NCBI GenBank assembly: GCA_036897095.1
Contig: JAYMSP010002986.1
Span: 1-21,652 of the forward strand
Length of the DNA stretch: 21,652 nt
Source: Plantago elongata
Taxonomy: Eukaryota > Streptophyta > Magnoliopsida > Lamiales > Plantaginaceae
Reading direction: 5' to 3'
Below the pieces are notes generated by a model, which was given only the letters and a program-made list of their open reading frames with translations, ran no database searches and had not been told where the DNA came from. This document shows, piece by piece, positions 1 through 10,400 of the stretch. Made by a program: the position numbers and the translations under genes. Each line of letters starts with the position of its first letter. Position 1 is the stretch's first letter.

Positions 1-418
1 ACTCACATCCATTTCACTTTCCTTGAATGGTTTTGAAAATTCATTTCTGGTCCCAAATTAGTTAACGGGTTTCTTACTAATTTAGACCATCAGTCTCAGT
101 CCATACATCATTTTCGAATCCAATGTGCTATATTCATTTCATTTCCGAAACTACACAAGTTAGTCAATAGTTAATTATTGTGATATGAGCAATGTGTATA
201 AATTATTTGGGATATAATTTAAATAAGAAAATATTAAAATTTTATATTAAAAAATACAATTTAAATTGAGTTTTTTTTAATTTAAATCGTCCAAATGACT
301 TCATGATCAAAAGCTAAGTCTAATCTTGTTTCAATATTATAAATATGAACGAGCTGATTTTGTATATTTATATTATATATGTGGAAGGAAAAGGTATGTT
401 TAATTGTTATGAAATGTA
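1..418. other. AT-rich intergenic DNA, no gene seen
   Basis: No coding region, RNA gene or clear repeat was recognised here. The stretch is AT-rich with several short A/T runs and no sustained open frame with codon character on either strand. Confidence 0.6.
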
Positions 419-420
419 GG

Positions 421-585
421 TAATGAATCACAACTCAGTTGATAAAACGCTTCACCTTCAATCAATAAGTCGGGAGTTTGAAATACTCTTTAAAGAAAAG
501 TATTATGAGATGTATCTCCTCCGGAAAAAGATAACATAGAGGATTAGGCTCCAGAGTACTTATAATTACTTGTCTTTGTCTTTGA
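421..585 (+). mobile_element. Decayed tRNA-derived SINE-like repeat
   Basis: A box A-like block (AACTCAGTTGAT, about 432-443) is followed 43 nt later by a box B-like block (AGTTTGAAATACT, about 475-487). That is the spacing of the internal Pol III promoter in a tRNA. Box B carries TTTGA where TTCGA is usual, as expected from CpG decay. There is no tRNA fold around the boxes, so this is not a working tRNA gene. The body continues into a tail with a short TCTTTG repeat (about 570-584), as in SINEs that end in simple repeats. I found no clear target-site duplication, so the borders are approximate. Confidence 0.45.
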
Positions 586-599
586 CCAAACAGGACGAT

Positions 600-1130
600 A
601 TGGGATTGAATTCATATCAACATTTTGGTGATAAAAGTTAGATTTCTTGGGACTCATCAATTCAAACCTGCAGAGTTAAATTTTCTTTCTTGCCCAAAAT
701 AACCAATCAATTTAGACACAGTAGAACATTTGGACCGTGACTTTTGCATGAGAGGGAAAGCAATGAAATGAAACGCGCAATATTTAAAATTATGTGCAAA
801 GAAATATAGTGGCGATTTGTTATACAATTGTAATCGGTCTATTTGACTCAAAAATATTCATTTGGCTTAAAATATACTTTAAATACCTCATTTCAATTTC
901 ATTCCAAACACAATTTCACCAAAATACATCCAAATATCCATTCAAATTTTATACCGATCTACCCTCTAGTTATATGTGTAGCACGGTTTATTTTAGATAA
1001 TCTGAACAACCTATAAAGATCATTTATCTAGCTTATAAGCTATTAAATAGAACTTCACGTAACAAACTTATATACGTAATAAGCTAACCAAGCTATTAAT
1101 ACCTAACGGTAAATACATCCCTAGTTCTTC
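600..1130. other. Intergenic DNA, no gene seen
   Basis: Only short open frames with no recognisable protein character occur here. The region leads into the TATA box at 1131 and may include the upstream part of that promoter. Confidence 0.5.
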
Positions 1131-1138
1131 TATAAATA
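1131..1138 (+). promoter_or_regulatory. Candidate TATA box
   Basis: TATAAATA is a full plant TATA consensus. It stands about 30 bp before a pyrimidine-rich (CTG)6 tract and the ATG at 1165. A start site about 30 bp downstream would leave almost no leader for that ATG, so the first translated ATG may be elsewhere. Confidence 0.4.
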
Positions 1139-1141
1139 CAT

Positions 1142-1159
1142 CTGCTGCTGCTGCTGCTG
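1142..1159 (+). repeat. (CTG)6 trinucleotide microsatellite
   Basis: Six uninterrupted CTG units lie between the TATA box and the ATG at 1165, in what would be the transcription-start or 5' leader region. Length polymorphism is plausible. Confidence 0.9.
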
Positions 1160-1164
1160 CTTCC

Positions 1165-1335
1165 ATGATGACATCAATTCACAACTTGAGAAATTTCACA
1201 TTCTTCATCTTCTTCTTCTACTTCCTCCATTCAACTGATCAAGTTCCTTTTTCTATGTTCTCCAAATTTCACAATTACTATCATACACAGTTGCACTTCT
1301 ATAACTCCAAATACTATTTTGTATCTAGACACTAG
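1165..1335 (+). CDS. Short ORF with hydrophobic N-terminus, unknown
   Basis: A 56-codon open frame starts at the first ATG after a TATA box. Its N-terminal third is rich in Phe (residues about 11-20 are nearly all F, I, T or Y), like a signal peptide or membrane anchor, followed by a Tyr/His/Ser-rich stretch. I do not recognise a family. It may be a real short secreted peptide, the first exon of the gene whose later exons are at 1410-1980, or a chance frame in a pyrimidine-rich leader. The stop at 1333-1335 means that it cannot run directly into the downstream exons without splicing. Confidence 0.25.
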   Translation: MMTSIHNLRNFTFFIFFFYFLHSTDQVPFSMFSKFHNYYHTQLHFYNSKYYFVSRH

Positions 1336-1409
1336 AATCTGCAACTGCCTCTCATGCTAAAATACTTCCCTCTAATTTTCTTCGATCCTCCGCGAGCATA
1401 TTAGCGTCT

Positions 1410-1974
1410 GAATCCTTCTGAGCAAGTGGAACCGGTTTCAGAGAACGTGACAGATGATGCAACAGGTGAGTTGTTTAAGCTTAATTGCTAGATTGTTCAC
1501 GCCACTTCAATTGACCAATGCATACATGTACTAATTTCTTGTGCTGTTTCATAATCAACTTTGCAGAAGAGATGAATGATACTACAGGGGATGAAATTGC
1601 AGAGATTTCAGAATCCACTGAACAAATGCAACCTGTGACGGAGATCATCGCGACAGGCATAGTAGAAACAGGTAAGTTTTTGAGCTATCTAGCTAGCCTT
1701 TTAATTCAACTTTAATTCTACCATGCTCTTGCATACATTACTTGTTTCGTAAGCTATTCTGAAATTTAACTTTGCAGAAGTCGTCATTGAATCCCAGTAA
1801 ATCGGTTTTAGAGGCTGTGATGGCTGATGCAGCAGGTGAATTATTTGAGTTAGCTAAAATGTTCACTCTACTTCAATTCAAACATAGATGTAATGATATA
1901 CATGTACTAATTTCTTAAGTTATTTCAAATTAACTTTGCAGAAGAGGTGGATGATCTTCCATTGAGGAAATAAG
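1410..1974 (+). pseudogene. Array of repeated exon/intron modules, probable gene remnant
   Basis: Three related coding-like blocks begin with GAATCC at 1410, 1611 and 1789. Each ends at a GT donor (1466, 1672, 1836) and is followed by an intron of about 100 bp ending in TTTGCAG (1566, 1777, 1941). The exon after the first intron (1567-1671) reads as acidic protein beginning EEMNDTTGDEIAEI. Joined to the preceding block (SEQVEPVSENVTDDAT) it keeps frame at a phase-1 junction. After the second splice the frame reads EVVIESQ and then stops at 1798-1800. The last block (1942-1974) ends in TAA. The first and third modules match in intron sequence as well as in exon. I do not recognise the family. 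The module repeats suggest a degraded gene of a low-complexity acidic protein, although alternative splicing around the stop is possible. Confidence 0.4.
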
Positions 1975-2551
1975 GCTGACAGTGCGAATAATAGATGATC
2001 CTACACTCCCATGCATGACCAATCGGACATGGTTTCTAGGGATGTTAATTCAGATGTTCCTAAACCGGTTCTTTGGTTACGCGCATCTCTATCACATCCA
2101 TTGCCCAACAACTAATGTCACCCCTTTGAAAACTTAACATATATCAATAATGTATATTAAATGTAACATTTTATAACATTGTACACATAACATCGATATT
2201 TTGTACATACATCCTTTGATATCACTGCAAAAAGTTCATAGCAATAATGTTTAAATGAAAATTTCTAAAGATTCGAAGGCAACTATAAAAGAAAATCTTA
2301 TTTGTTGAGAAATCAATAAATTCGCCTTATAATCTTGGTTGCCCAAGTTATATTACAACAACATTTCCACAACTAAGAACAAAGTTTGATAGAAGATCAC
2401 AAAAGTTCTTATTTATCAGATTTCCCATTTTCCCACTCATGTTCATGAATAAGAGAAATGAAACGATTATCTTGTTCATCCGTCTCAAAGAAAATAATTG
2501 CAGAAGATGATCTCGTTATTATTTGTTTTCAATATTTAAGTGAACAATAAG
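1975..2551. other. Intergenic DNA, possible 3' UTR then spacer
   Basis: No gene was recognised. The first part could be the 3' end of the transcript from the module array. The rest is AT-rich with no sustained reading frame. Confidence 0.4.
2545..2547 (+). promoter_or_regulatory. CAA motif upstream of tRNA-Val
   Basis: A CAA triplet stands 5-7 bases before the mature tRNA 5' end, inside an AT-rich flank. This is where plant nuclear tRNA genes commonly carry a CAA associated with Pol III initiation. Confidence 0.5.
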
Positions 2552-2625
2552 GGTTTCGTGGTGTAGTTGGTTATCACGTCAGTCTAACACACTGAAGGTC
2601 TCCGGTTCGAACCCGGGCGAAGCCA
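2552..2625 (+). tRNA. tRNA-Val (anticodon AAC)
   Basis: A complete 74-base tRNA cloverleaf. The acceptor stem pairs GGTTTCG with CGAAGCC, with one G-U pair, and A is the discriminator base at 2625. The anticodon stem TCAGT/ACTGA encloses the loop CTAACAC, giving anticodon AAC (2586-2588), read as inosine-AC for Val GUU/GUC/GUA. Box B is the canonical GGTTCGAACCC. There is no intron, and no CCA is encoded, as expected for a nuclear gene. The flanks carry an upstream CAA and a downstream T run. The plastid tRNA-Val genes differ, so this is a nuclear cytosolic tRNA and probably functional. Confidence 0.97.
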
Positions 2626-2634
2626 ATAATATTC

Positions 2635-2638
2635 TTTT
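2635..2638 (+). terminator. Pol III T4 terminator of tRNA-Val
   Basis: TTTT begins 10 bases after the discriminator base, the usual minimal Pol III stop. A longer T run at about 2651-2666 could serve as backup. Confidence 0.7.
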
Positions 2639-2639
2639 C

Positions 2640-3309
2640 ATCCAACCATAATGGTTTTCTTTTTTGTATTGCATTTTCTAGGTTGTCCCAAAATTCCCCA
2701 GTCAGTATAATCCAACCAAGCCGATATACAAGACATTTCATTCTTGAAATTGTTAACAAGGTACAAGGGTTTGATATCTCAACATTATCAAAAGGCGAAT
2801 TCATTTTGTTATTGATAAATAATCCATGGTTATGTTTATGCACAGCAGCACGGATTAAGTGCTTACAATTTCCCTGGCCTTGTATCTGCCAATATTCAAA
2901 TTAACAGAGGGCATTCCAGCACTTGAAATCATTAAGATCACACAGAATGAAGAGTTATAAATAGCCACAATCTATGAAAGCTCAAGAGAGTAACAGAGCT
3001 ACCAACCTTACAAAGTCCAATTTTTTCTTAAAGGCTTTCCCTGCTTCGGAGATGGAGTAATTTCGAATATGGAAGGATATCAAGATGACAAGAAATGTGA
3101 ATAAACTTATACTGTGGTGTAGGAATATGTTACAGAAGGATGCTCAAAACTAATTGTTACTAGTTACACCTACTACATATAACCTTGAAGAATAATTTAA
3201 AACGAATGCTAGAAAACTTCAATAAGAATGAATTAATAGTGTCAAAATGGATATTTGGATTGAATTCGGACATGGCTAAGCTATACCAAAATCCAAATCA
3301 TAAAACCCG
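2640..3309. other. Spacer and likely TPK 3' UTR
   Basis: No gene was recognised. The part nearest 3309 lies just after the TPK stop on the minus strand and probably holds its 3' UTR. A plus-strand open frame at 3185-3517 overlaps TPK exon 6 and has no protein character of its own. Confidence 0.5.
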
Positions 3310-6203
3310 TCAGATTTTCTTTAGGGATGTAGTCCACAGGAGGTCAGTATCAGATTGCACCGTTACTACTTCCTCTTTCACGATATTTGATGTGCTGACT
3401 AAACCACCGAATCTCATTTCTGAATCAGCTGAAACGCAAAGCAACATAAATGGCCAAACCATGAGTATACAACAAAACAACGTTATTAACCATATAATTA
3501 AAAAATCCCTGGTCTGAATATCAAGAGAATAACTGTGTTAAATATCAAAGTTGAGAAACACAGATGTCCCCCTATAGTTTGAACGAAATCACTTATTCCA
3601 CAAAAAGTTGGGTAGTATTACATCTATAGAGGGTTAGAGAGGGAGGTATACATATGAAACCTATATCAGTAGGACACAGAGTGGTATATGTAAACTTAAC
3701 ACAGATTTTTGAGGATTAATTCAGGTAAAAGGCAGATATATCAACCCAGGTCTTATTCTGTAACTTTTCCATTTCAACTCGAGCCCACCAAAAGTTGGCC
3801 CACTAGTAGACGCGAATTATTCACATTGTGAATTATAAATAGTCTGATAATTGAAAACATTGTTAGAGATGCTTACTCAGATTCCATTCAAGTCCTGTGG
3901 TTGTAGTACTTTTTGAAGGCCCAACAATAGGTACTAGTCCACAATGCGGTCCCTCAAAAGCAGACTGGATATGGAGTTCATGACGATGACTGCACGGAAG
4001 AAGTTGGATGAGGCAATCATCAGATAGAAGAATTATCCGCACGGTTGGGAAACGGCACAGAACATTAATATTTCCAACTTCATGGTCAAATCTTCCACCT
4101 AGAGCTCCGGAAGCAAGTATGCAGAGCTGAAATAAACTGAGTTAGATTTCATACCCTCACCAGGCCAATAGATGCAGGCGTGTAAGTAAGAGAAATGAAG
4201 TAAAACCATCTGCCTCAAATTTAGACTTCTAGATTTGGGAACCCTCAAGCAAATAGACAAGTCTGGGGAAGGAATATTAAATCCTAGCAACGGTAGAGGA
4301 GGAAAGTAAAACTAAACTACGGTATCATCCACCCTAGGAATCACGTGAGTTCCTCTTTAGTCTTTACCCATTTATTTTCTTTGGTGAGTTTCACATGCCC
4401 TGATCTAAGTCCCAACCCAGATGCCATGCTATAATGACCAAGACAAACAAATATAGGCATACAGCAGATACAAAGCATGGAAAAAATCTGACAAGGAACA
4501 GAACATACATACATTTTGGTTCTTAAACCTTGGCAAATCAAGGATATAGGCAACACATTTATGCAAATCCGTTGTGTCCTGGTCATCTGAAGCATCGACG
4601 GCCTCTGCTCCCTGCATTAAATAGCATGTTTGTACTGAGAACCGTTCTAAGAAGTTGCAAAAAAACAAATAAAGTATGGAACTTGAAATGATAAGTATAG
4701 AACAATATTGTACTAACAGCTATGGTAAATTAACAGATATATTGGCTAATACGACACATATGCATAGAAACATATTGTAAAGATTATGGTATAAGTTCGC
4801 AACTTTCCCAGATACGTCCACTATAATGAGCTATATAACATTTGCAGATAAACGTCCTGGTAACGGTGATTGCCAAAGAAAGATCCATCTCAAGTATGCC
4901 AGTCTATAATGAACCACATCAATGTATTGATGTTCTATAATCTCTTTCGAAATTCTCAACTCTGAAAATCCCATTCCTCAGTAGCAACAATCTTGTAACA
5001 TTTTGAAGATGATTGTGAAAGAGAAAGAGTGTAAAAATTATCTTACCGCATTTTTGTAGAATTCCAATACTTCTTCTCGGATTGAATCCATGTCGCCTTT
5101 TATTACATCTGGCCTGTACCTGAACCAAATCATAATTCTCAAGGCGTCAATTATCATCAAAGATTTAAACAACCAAAGAACCTATAGAACATCATACGAC
5201 TTTTCAAATCCAGTGTAAGACTCACAACCACAATAACACGATCAAATCATATCAAACAAGGATAAACAATCTTTTACAATAAAGCTGAAACAAGGATAAA
5301 TACATTATACATGATCTCCAGGAAATCAGCCCAAACACAAATAGTCGTGGTCCAAACATAGAAAAGAGTAAAAGACAATACACGTGGCGTAAATTTAAAC
5401 ACCAGAAAGTAACTCTTTTCTTTTCCACTGAAATCAAGCCAGATGGTTACTTGTAAGTATCGTAAAACCAGTATTAGCTGAAGCAACAATACCAATTCGT
5501 GCCGTTATGAATATATATAACTCATTAGACCGGGTGATACTGTGATAGGATAGGACCATTTAGCAATTCGAAAGATTTCACTCATGTTATAATTCTCATA
5601 TCCAGAAAAAGGACAACATACTAAAAATGGAGTTCACCAGTCATCAGACAGGATTCATATATTCGTATACTCAAAGTCACAAACCTATTAAAACAAGTAA
5701 TCATCCACCGATAAAATAGCATAGCTAGAGTTGTCTGTTGTCAATCAGCTCCAGAATATCGAATCATCCATTGGAGTCAATTGAGTAAACAGTATAAAAT
5801 TAGTACCTGTTACGAATCTCGAAAGCATCTTTGTCAGGAAACAACAGAGGCAATTCATCAAACAGGCGGTTGGCGCCACCATCAGCGCACAAACGAAGCT
5901 GTGCTGCAAAATAAGCATAAAAGTTATAAAATTCGAAAACAGTTAAATTGTATGGCAAGCGATTAAAATCGTTAAAAACATCTATTTTAACCGGGTTTTC
6001 ATGATTAATGACTTGCCAGACAGACTGAACAATTGCACAAACAAGTGAGAGAAGGTAAGTAAGATAATCTACCCACCGTTTTCCCATAGGAGAGGAGTAA
6101 ATCGCGGCAATGGACGGTTGAGGATGACCAGGGCGTAGTTGGGACCGCCGTCAGCCGGTGGATTGCGGTGGAGGAAGGTGGAGGAGTGAGACATTAACTC
6201 CAT
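3310..6203 (-). CDS. TPK: Thiamine pyrophosphokinase, 6 exons, complete
   Basis: Transfers pyrophosphate from ATP to thiamine to make thiamine diphosphate, in the cytosol. CDS exons on the minus strand are 6203-6077, 5903-5807, 5119-5047, 4611-4513, 4126-3877 and 3428-3310. Together they give 765 nt and 254 residues with matching phases at every GT..AG junction. Family motifs are intact: LRLCADGGANR (45-55), DVIKGDMDS (79-87), DQDTTDL (109-115), SGALGGRFDHE (138-148), SDDCLIQLLP, and the C-terminal half with MRFGGLVST and LLWTTSLKK. The Asp residues of KGDMDS and DQDTTD are the usual Mg/ATP-contact residues. Length is close to Arabidopsis TPK1 (about 265 aa). The ATG at 6203 was taken as first; a second in-frame ATG at 6194 is also usable. 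Exon 6 uses the acceptor at 3429, giving LTDSEMRF across the junction; the nearby alternative CAG at 3420 would drop three residues. The gene is divergent from the NLR gene at 7461. Confidence 0.95.
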
Positions 6204-7460
6204 TGTCAGATTGATTAGCGGTTCGAAGATGAATCGAAGCAATAGATTGGCTACAAGATATGTATGAATCGAGTCAATAGAAAAAACAAAGCTTCATTTT
6301 TGAGGTCAACGGGCGTGTTACGTTTCCACTTTTCAGGATTCGGTTTCCTGTATTCACACGATTGCAGGATTCCGGACGACTGGTCCACCCGAATATATAT
6401 TTTATTTAGTATTTTAATGTGTCGAGTTTGACTTTTCGATTAATAAAAAAGACGGTGGATCGCAAAAGCATTATTGAATATTCATCACGAAAGAATATAA
6501 TTATGAAATTGTATTGAATGTATAACATGTATGTGTATATATAGACTAGTAGCTACGTATTCTAACAAGAATAGGAAACCTAATTAACTAGGCTCTAGTA
6601 GTCCACTCAATATACAATACTACTAAAATATACTTATCTCATAATCATGTGGAAAATAGGAATTGTTTCCTTTTTTATTATTTATTCTTAAATCAAAGGA
6701 AGCCGAATTGCAAATATAAATTGTTTCATTAAATTCATTTTTGTGGAAATACATTAGCTGTATTGAAATAATAAATGGCTATAATATTTTAATAAATTTA
6801 AGGTCGAGACCATCACAACGGAAATAGACTCGGTAAGTAATTATATCGGCAAATGAGATGCTGCGATGTACAAAATATCTCCACCGTGATGGAGCAATTA
6901 AGAGAGTACACTGTCTAATAAGGCCTTTTCAATTCAAAATTTAAATTTGTGTACTTCCAACATAACAAAGTTTAAAATTTGTGGTTCTGTTTGTGAAAAA
7001 ATGAGAAATAGAATTACATGATTATAAATTTTCTGAACCATGATCAAGGTTTTTAAACAACGAAACCGAATTATTGGTCGGAGGGAAATAACTATTAATG
7101 AATCAGTATTGGAAGACTACTTCTGGTAAGCTTTCTCAAGTTTCCATTTCTTTAGTATTTTCTTGAATGAATCAGTATTTCAACTCTGCTTTGATAGTTG
7201 GCCCTTCAGTTTCCTCAAAAGACTAGCACAATCTTTATTTGAATGTGATAACTAATAATAACAGTTGACCCGCCAAATACGGCACTGCTAATTTGTATTA
7301 TTGATTTATTATCATTTGATATGTTGATTGATTATGTATAATTGTAATCTTGAATTCGTGTAATCATAGATTAAAGAGAGAATTCTTGAATCATAGAGCT
7401 TTTTTCCAACAAAAAAAGAGATCTTTTGCAAAAAAGAGTGACTTTTGCAACAGAAAAAGA
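6204..7460. other. Divergent intergenic region between TPK and NLR genes
   Basis: This holds the 5' leader and promoter of TPK (minus strand) and of the NLR gene (plus strand). No coding gene was seen. A possible 5' UTR intron of the NLR gene runs from GTAAG at 7126 to a pyrimidine-rich TAG at 7197. The 13-mer ATGAATCAGTATT occurs once before that donor and once inside the putative intron. The 6450-6700 stretch is AT-rich, with a TATATATAG string and several ACTAG/TACTACTA words. It could be old LTR sequence but has no border I can show. Confidence 0.45.
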
Positions 7461-10400
7461 ATGGCTGGAATCCTCATTAGTGTCATTGCAGAAGGGATTC
7501 TGAAAAAGCTCTTCTTGCTTGCCTCTGAGGAGGTGAGTCTCCATTGGGGTCTTAAAGAAGACACCGAGAAGCTGGCTGAAAAAATGCAGATGGTTCAGGC
7601 TTTACTATGTGATGTTGAGAATAAGCCTCTGCTTAAGAGTGCTGCCATTGCGCTGTGGATCGAGAAGCTCAAGGATATCGCACTTGATGCTGACAATGTG
7701 CTCGACGAGTTGTCATATGAAGCCGTTCGTTTGAAAGTCGAGGTGAGGGACTCGAAGCGCAATAAGGTTCGGAATTTCTTTTCTTCCTCGAACACACTTG
7801 CTTTCCGTCGTAAATTGGGGACCAAGATCAAGAATATCAATAAACTGTTAGATGAACTTAACCATGAAGCAAGTGGTATTGGGCTTATAGGAGCTGAGTT
7901 TGTGAATGCACCTGTAGGACTTTATGAGATCGTGCAAACAGGTCCGTTTGTGGATGATTCGGGTATCGTGGGAAGGAGTAAGGACATATCGAGCATAGTG
8001 GGTTGGTTAGTGAATTATAAGGATGAGGAGGAGTTATCGGTTATTGGCATAGTAGGGATGCCGGGTCAGGGGAAGACCACTGTTGCACAGTTAGTTTACA
8101 AGAGTGATGAGGTTGTGAGGAACTTTGATCACAGGTTGTGGGTTTGCGTGTCTGATAACTTTAGCGTGGATAGGCTTTTGAATGAAATGGTTGAAGCTAT
8201 GACACAATCGCGTTCTGAAATGACGAACAGGGAAGCATTGGTGAAGAAACTCCAAGGGATGATCAGCAATAAGAGATTCTTGCTCGTACTTGATGATGTT
8301 TGGAACAAGAATCGAGCCAAATGGAATTCGATGAGGAGTTGTTTGCTAGAGGTTGGCGGTTCAAGTGGAAGCAAAATAATGATAACTACTCGTAGTGAAG
8401 ATGTTTGTTTGACAATGCAAACATGTCTGACACACCGTCTTGACACACTGTCGGATGAGGAGAGTTGGATCTTGTTCAGTCGAGTTGCATTTGCTGATGG
8501 TGGCGCTATGGAGGCTCCGGGATTTATTTCCATTGGTAAAAGAGTTCTGAGTAGGTGTGGTGGCGTGCCACTAGCAGTAAAGGCTCTGGCGGGCTTGCTT
8601 TATGCTAAAAGAGATGAAAGGGAGTGGTTGAGTATTGAAAGAAGTGAACTATGGAATTCATCGGTGGGTGAGGATACAGTGCTACCATCGCTAAGGCTGA
8701 GCTACAACCATTTGCCTTCCTTGTCTCTGAAACAGTGTTTTGGTTTCTGTTCTCTTTTCCCAAAGGACTCTGTCATGGAAAAGGATAAGCTAATTCAACT
8801 TTGGATAGCTCAAGGTTTTCTCAATTGCTCTAAGGTGAATAAAATAGAAATGGAGGATGTTGGCTCAAATTATTTGAACATCTTACTGCAAAATTCTCTT
8901 TTGCAAGTAGACAAAAAGGATGACTATGGTAACATGAGTACTTTTAAGATGCATGATCTCGTTCATGATCTTGCTTTGGATGTATCCAAGAACTACTGTT
9001 TACTAACAGACAGCTGGGACGATGTAAATGAGAATATCAAGGTTGTGAATTTATCTCTTATATCTGGTGAAAAGACTTTAGAGGTGATGAACAATGTTAA
9101 CTCTCTAAGGCTGCGAACACTGTTTTTTGGTGGTGGTGGTGGTTTACATGGAGATTTGCTCAAAAAGTTCAGAAAACTGCGTATTTTGGTCCTAAGCAGC
9201 AGTGCTATCTTTGAGCTTCCTAATTCAATTGGAAAGTTGAGGCATCTACGACTTCTTGATGTTTCAGAAACTAAAATGATAGGAGTGCCTCAGTCTTTAA
9301 CCAAACTCTATAATTTGCAGACCTTAAGGTTTCATGCTTTGGAAATCTTACCAGAGAATTTTGGAAATTTTGTAAACCTGAGACATTTTTATATTCAAAA
9401 TACAGAACTCTCTGACGATGATAAGCCCAAGTGCTTGCTCCCTGGGATCGGGAAGCTAAAATTTCTTCAATCTATACCCTATTTTGTGGTAAGCCAAGAG
9501 GAGGGATGTCGAATAAATGAGCTCAAAGGTCTGACTAGCTTGTGTGGTTACTTGAGAATTTATGGCCTTGAAATGTTACGGAATGGTGATGAAGCTATGG
9601 AAGCAAATCTGGAAGGGAAGCCAAATATTCATACTCTGGAATATCACTGGACTTCACGAGAAGCAGCAGCATATTATGTCAATGATGAGGATGTCTTGGA
9701 ATTTATGCAACCTCACTCGAATATAAAAGGTATAACGATTGGAGGGTATCACGCTTCAAGTTTCCCATCGTGGATCATGGGGCACAGTTGCTCTTCTTTA
9801 CTCCGCAACCTAGTAAAAATTGCATTCGAGTATTGTGATATGTGTACTCAGCTTCCACCACTTGGGTGTTTGCCTTGTCTTAGGATTGTGAAGGTGCTTG
9901 GTATGGACAGTGTGTCGTTCATTGGAAATGAATTTTATGGTTTGGACTATCTCACCGGTACAGATAATATTGTTAACGAGATCACTGTGTTTCCAGCACT
10001 GAAGCAACTTGAATTGAGCAGCATGGATTTCTTAGAGGCCTGGTTGGACATCGACAGATCACAATGTTCGCATTTGGGAATAAAAGAATTTCCTCATTTG
10101 GAGGAGCTCGTGATATCACTATGTAGTGATTTAAATTATCTACGTGATATGAGAAGTTTAACATCTCTTCAGAAATTAAGGATAGCATTCTGCAGGAAGC
10201 TGCTCTTACTACCAGATGATATTGGAATGCTTGAATCACTTGAAAGTCTCCGCATAGAATACTGCTCTGATCTTGTCATGCTTCCAGATATCCATCGCCT
10301 GAGATCCCTCCGTTATCTCTGTATTGAATCCTGTCCCAGTGTAACATATCTTCCGTTTGGGATAGAGAACCTCAAGTTGCTTCAGGATTTGAGAGTAGTT

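Noticed and set aside
4099-5495. Several minus-strand ORFs of 60-90 aa within the TPK gene
   Set aside because: They read across TPK introns or in the wrong frame of exons 3-5 and show no protein family character.
6450-6700. Possible solo LTR in the TPK/NLR intergenic region
   Set aside because: The AT-rich text with TATATATAG has an LTR-like feel, but no TG..CA ends or target-site duplication could be shown.
7350-7460. Basic N-terminal extension of 37 residues in frame with the NLR gene
   Set aside because: The extension begins at a TTG and contains no ATG. MAGIL at 7461 is the usual RGA-type N-terminus, so the extension is 5' UTR that happens to be open.
8129-8533. 134-aa minus-strand ORF opposite the NBS domain
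   Set aside because: It is an antisense shadow of a strongly supported sense gene, with no motif of its own.
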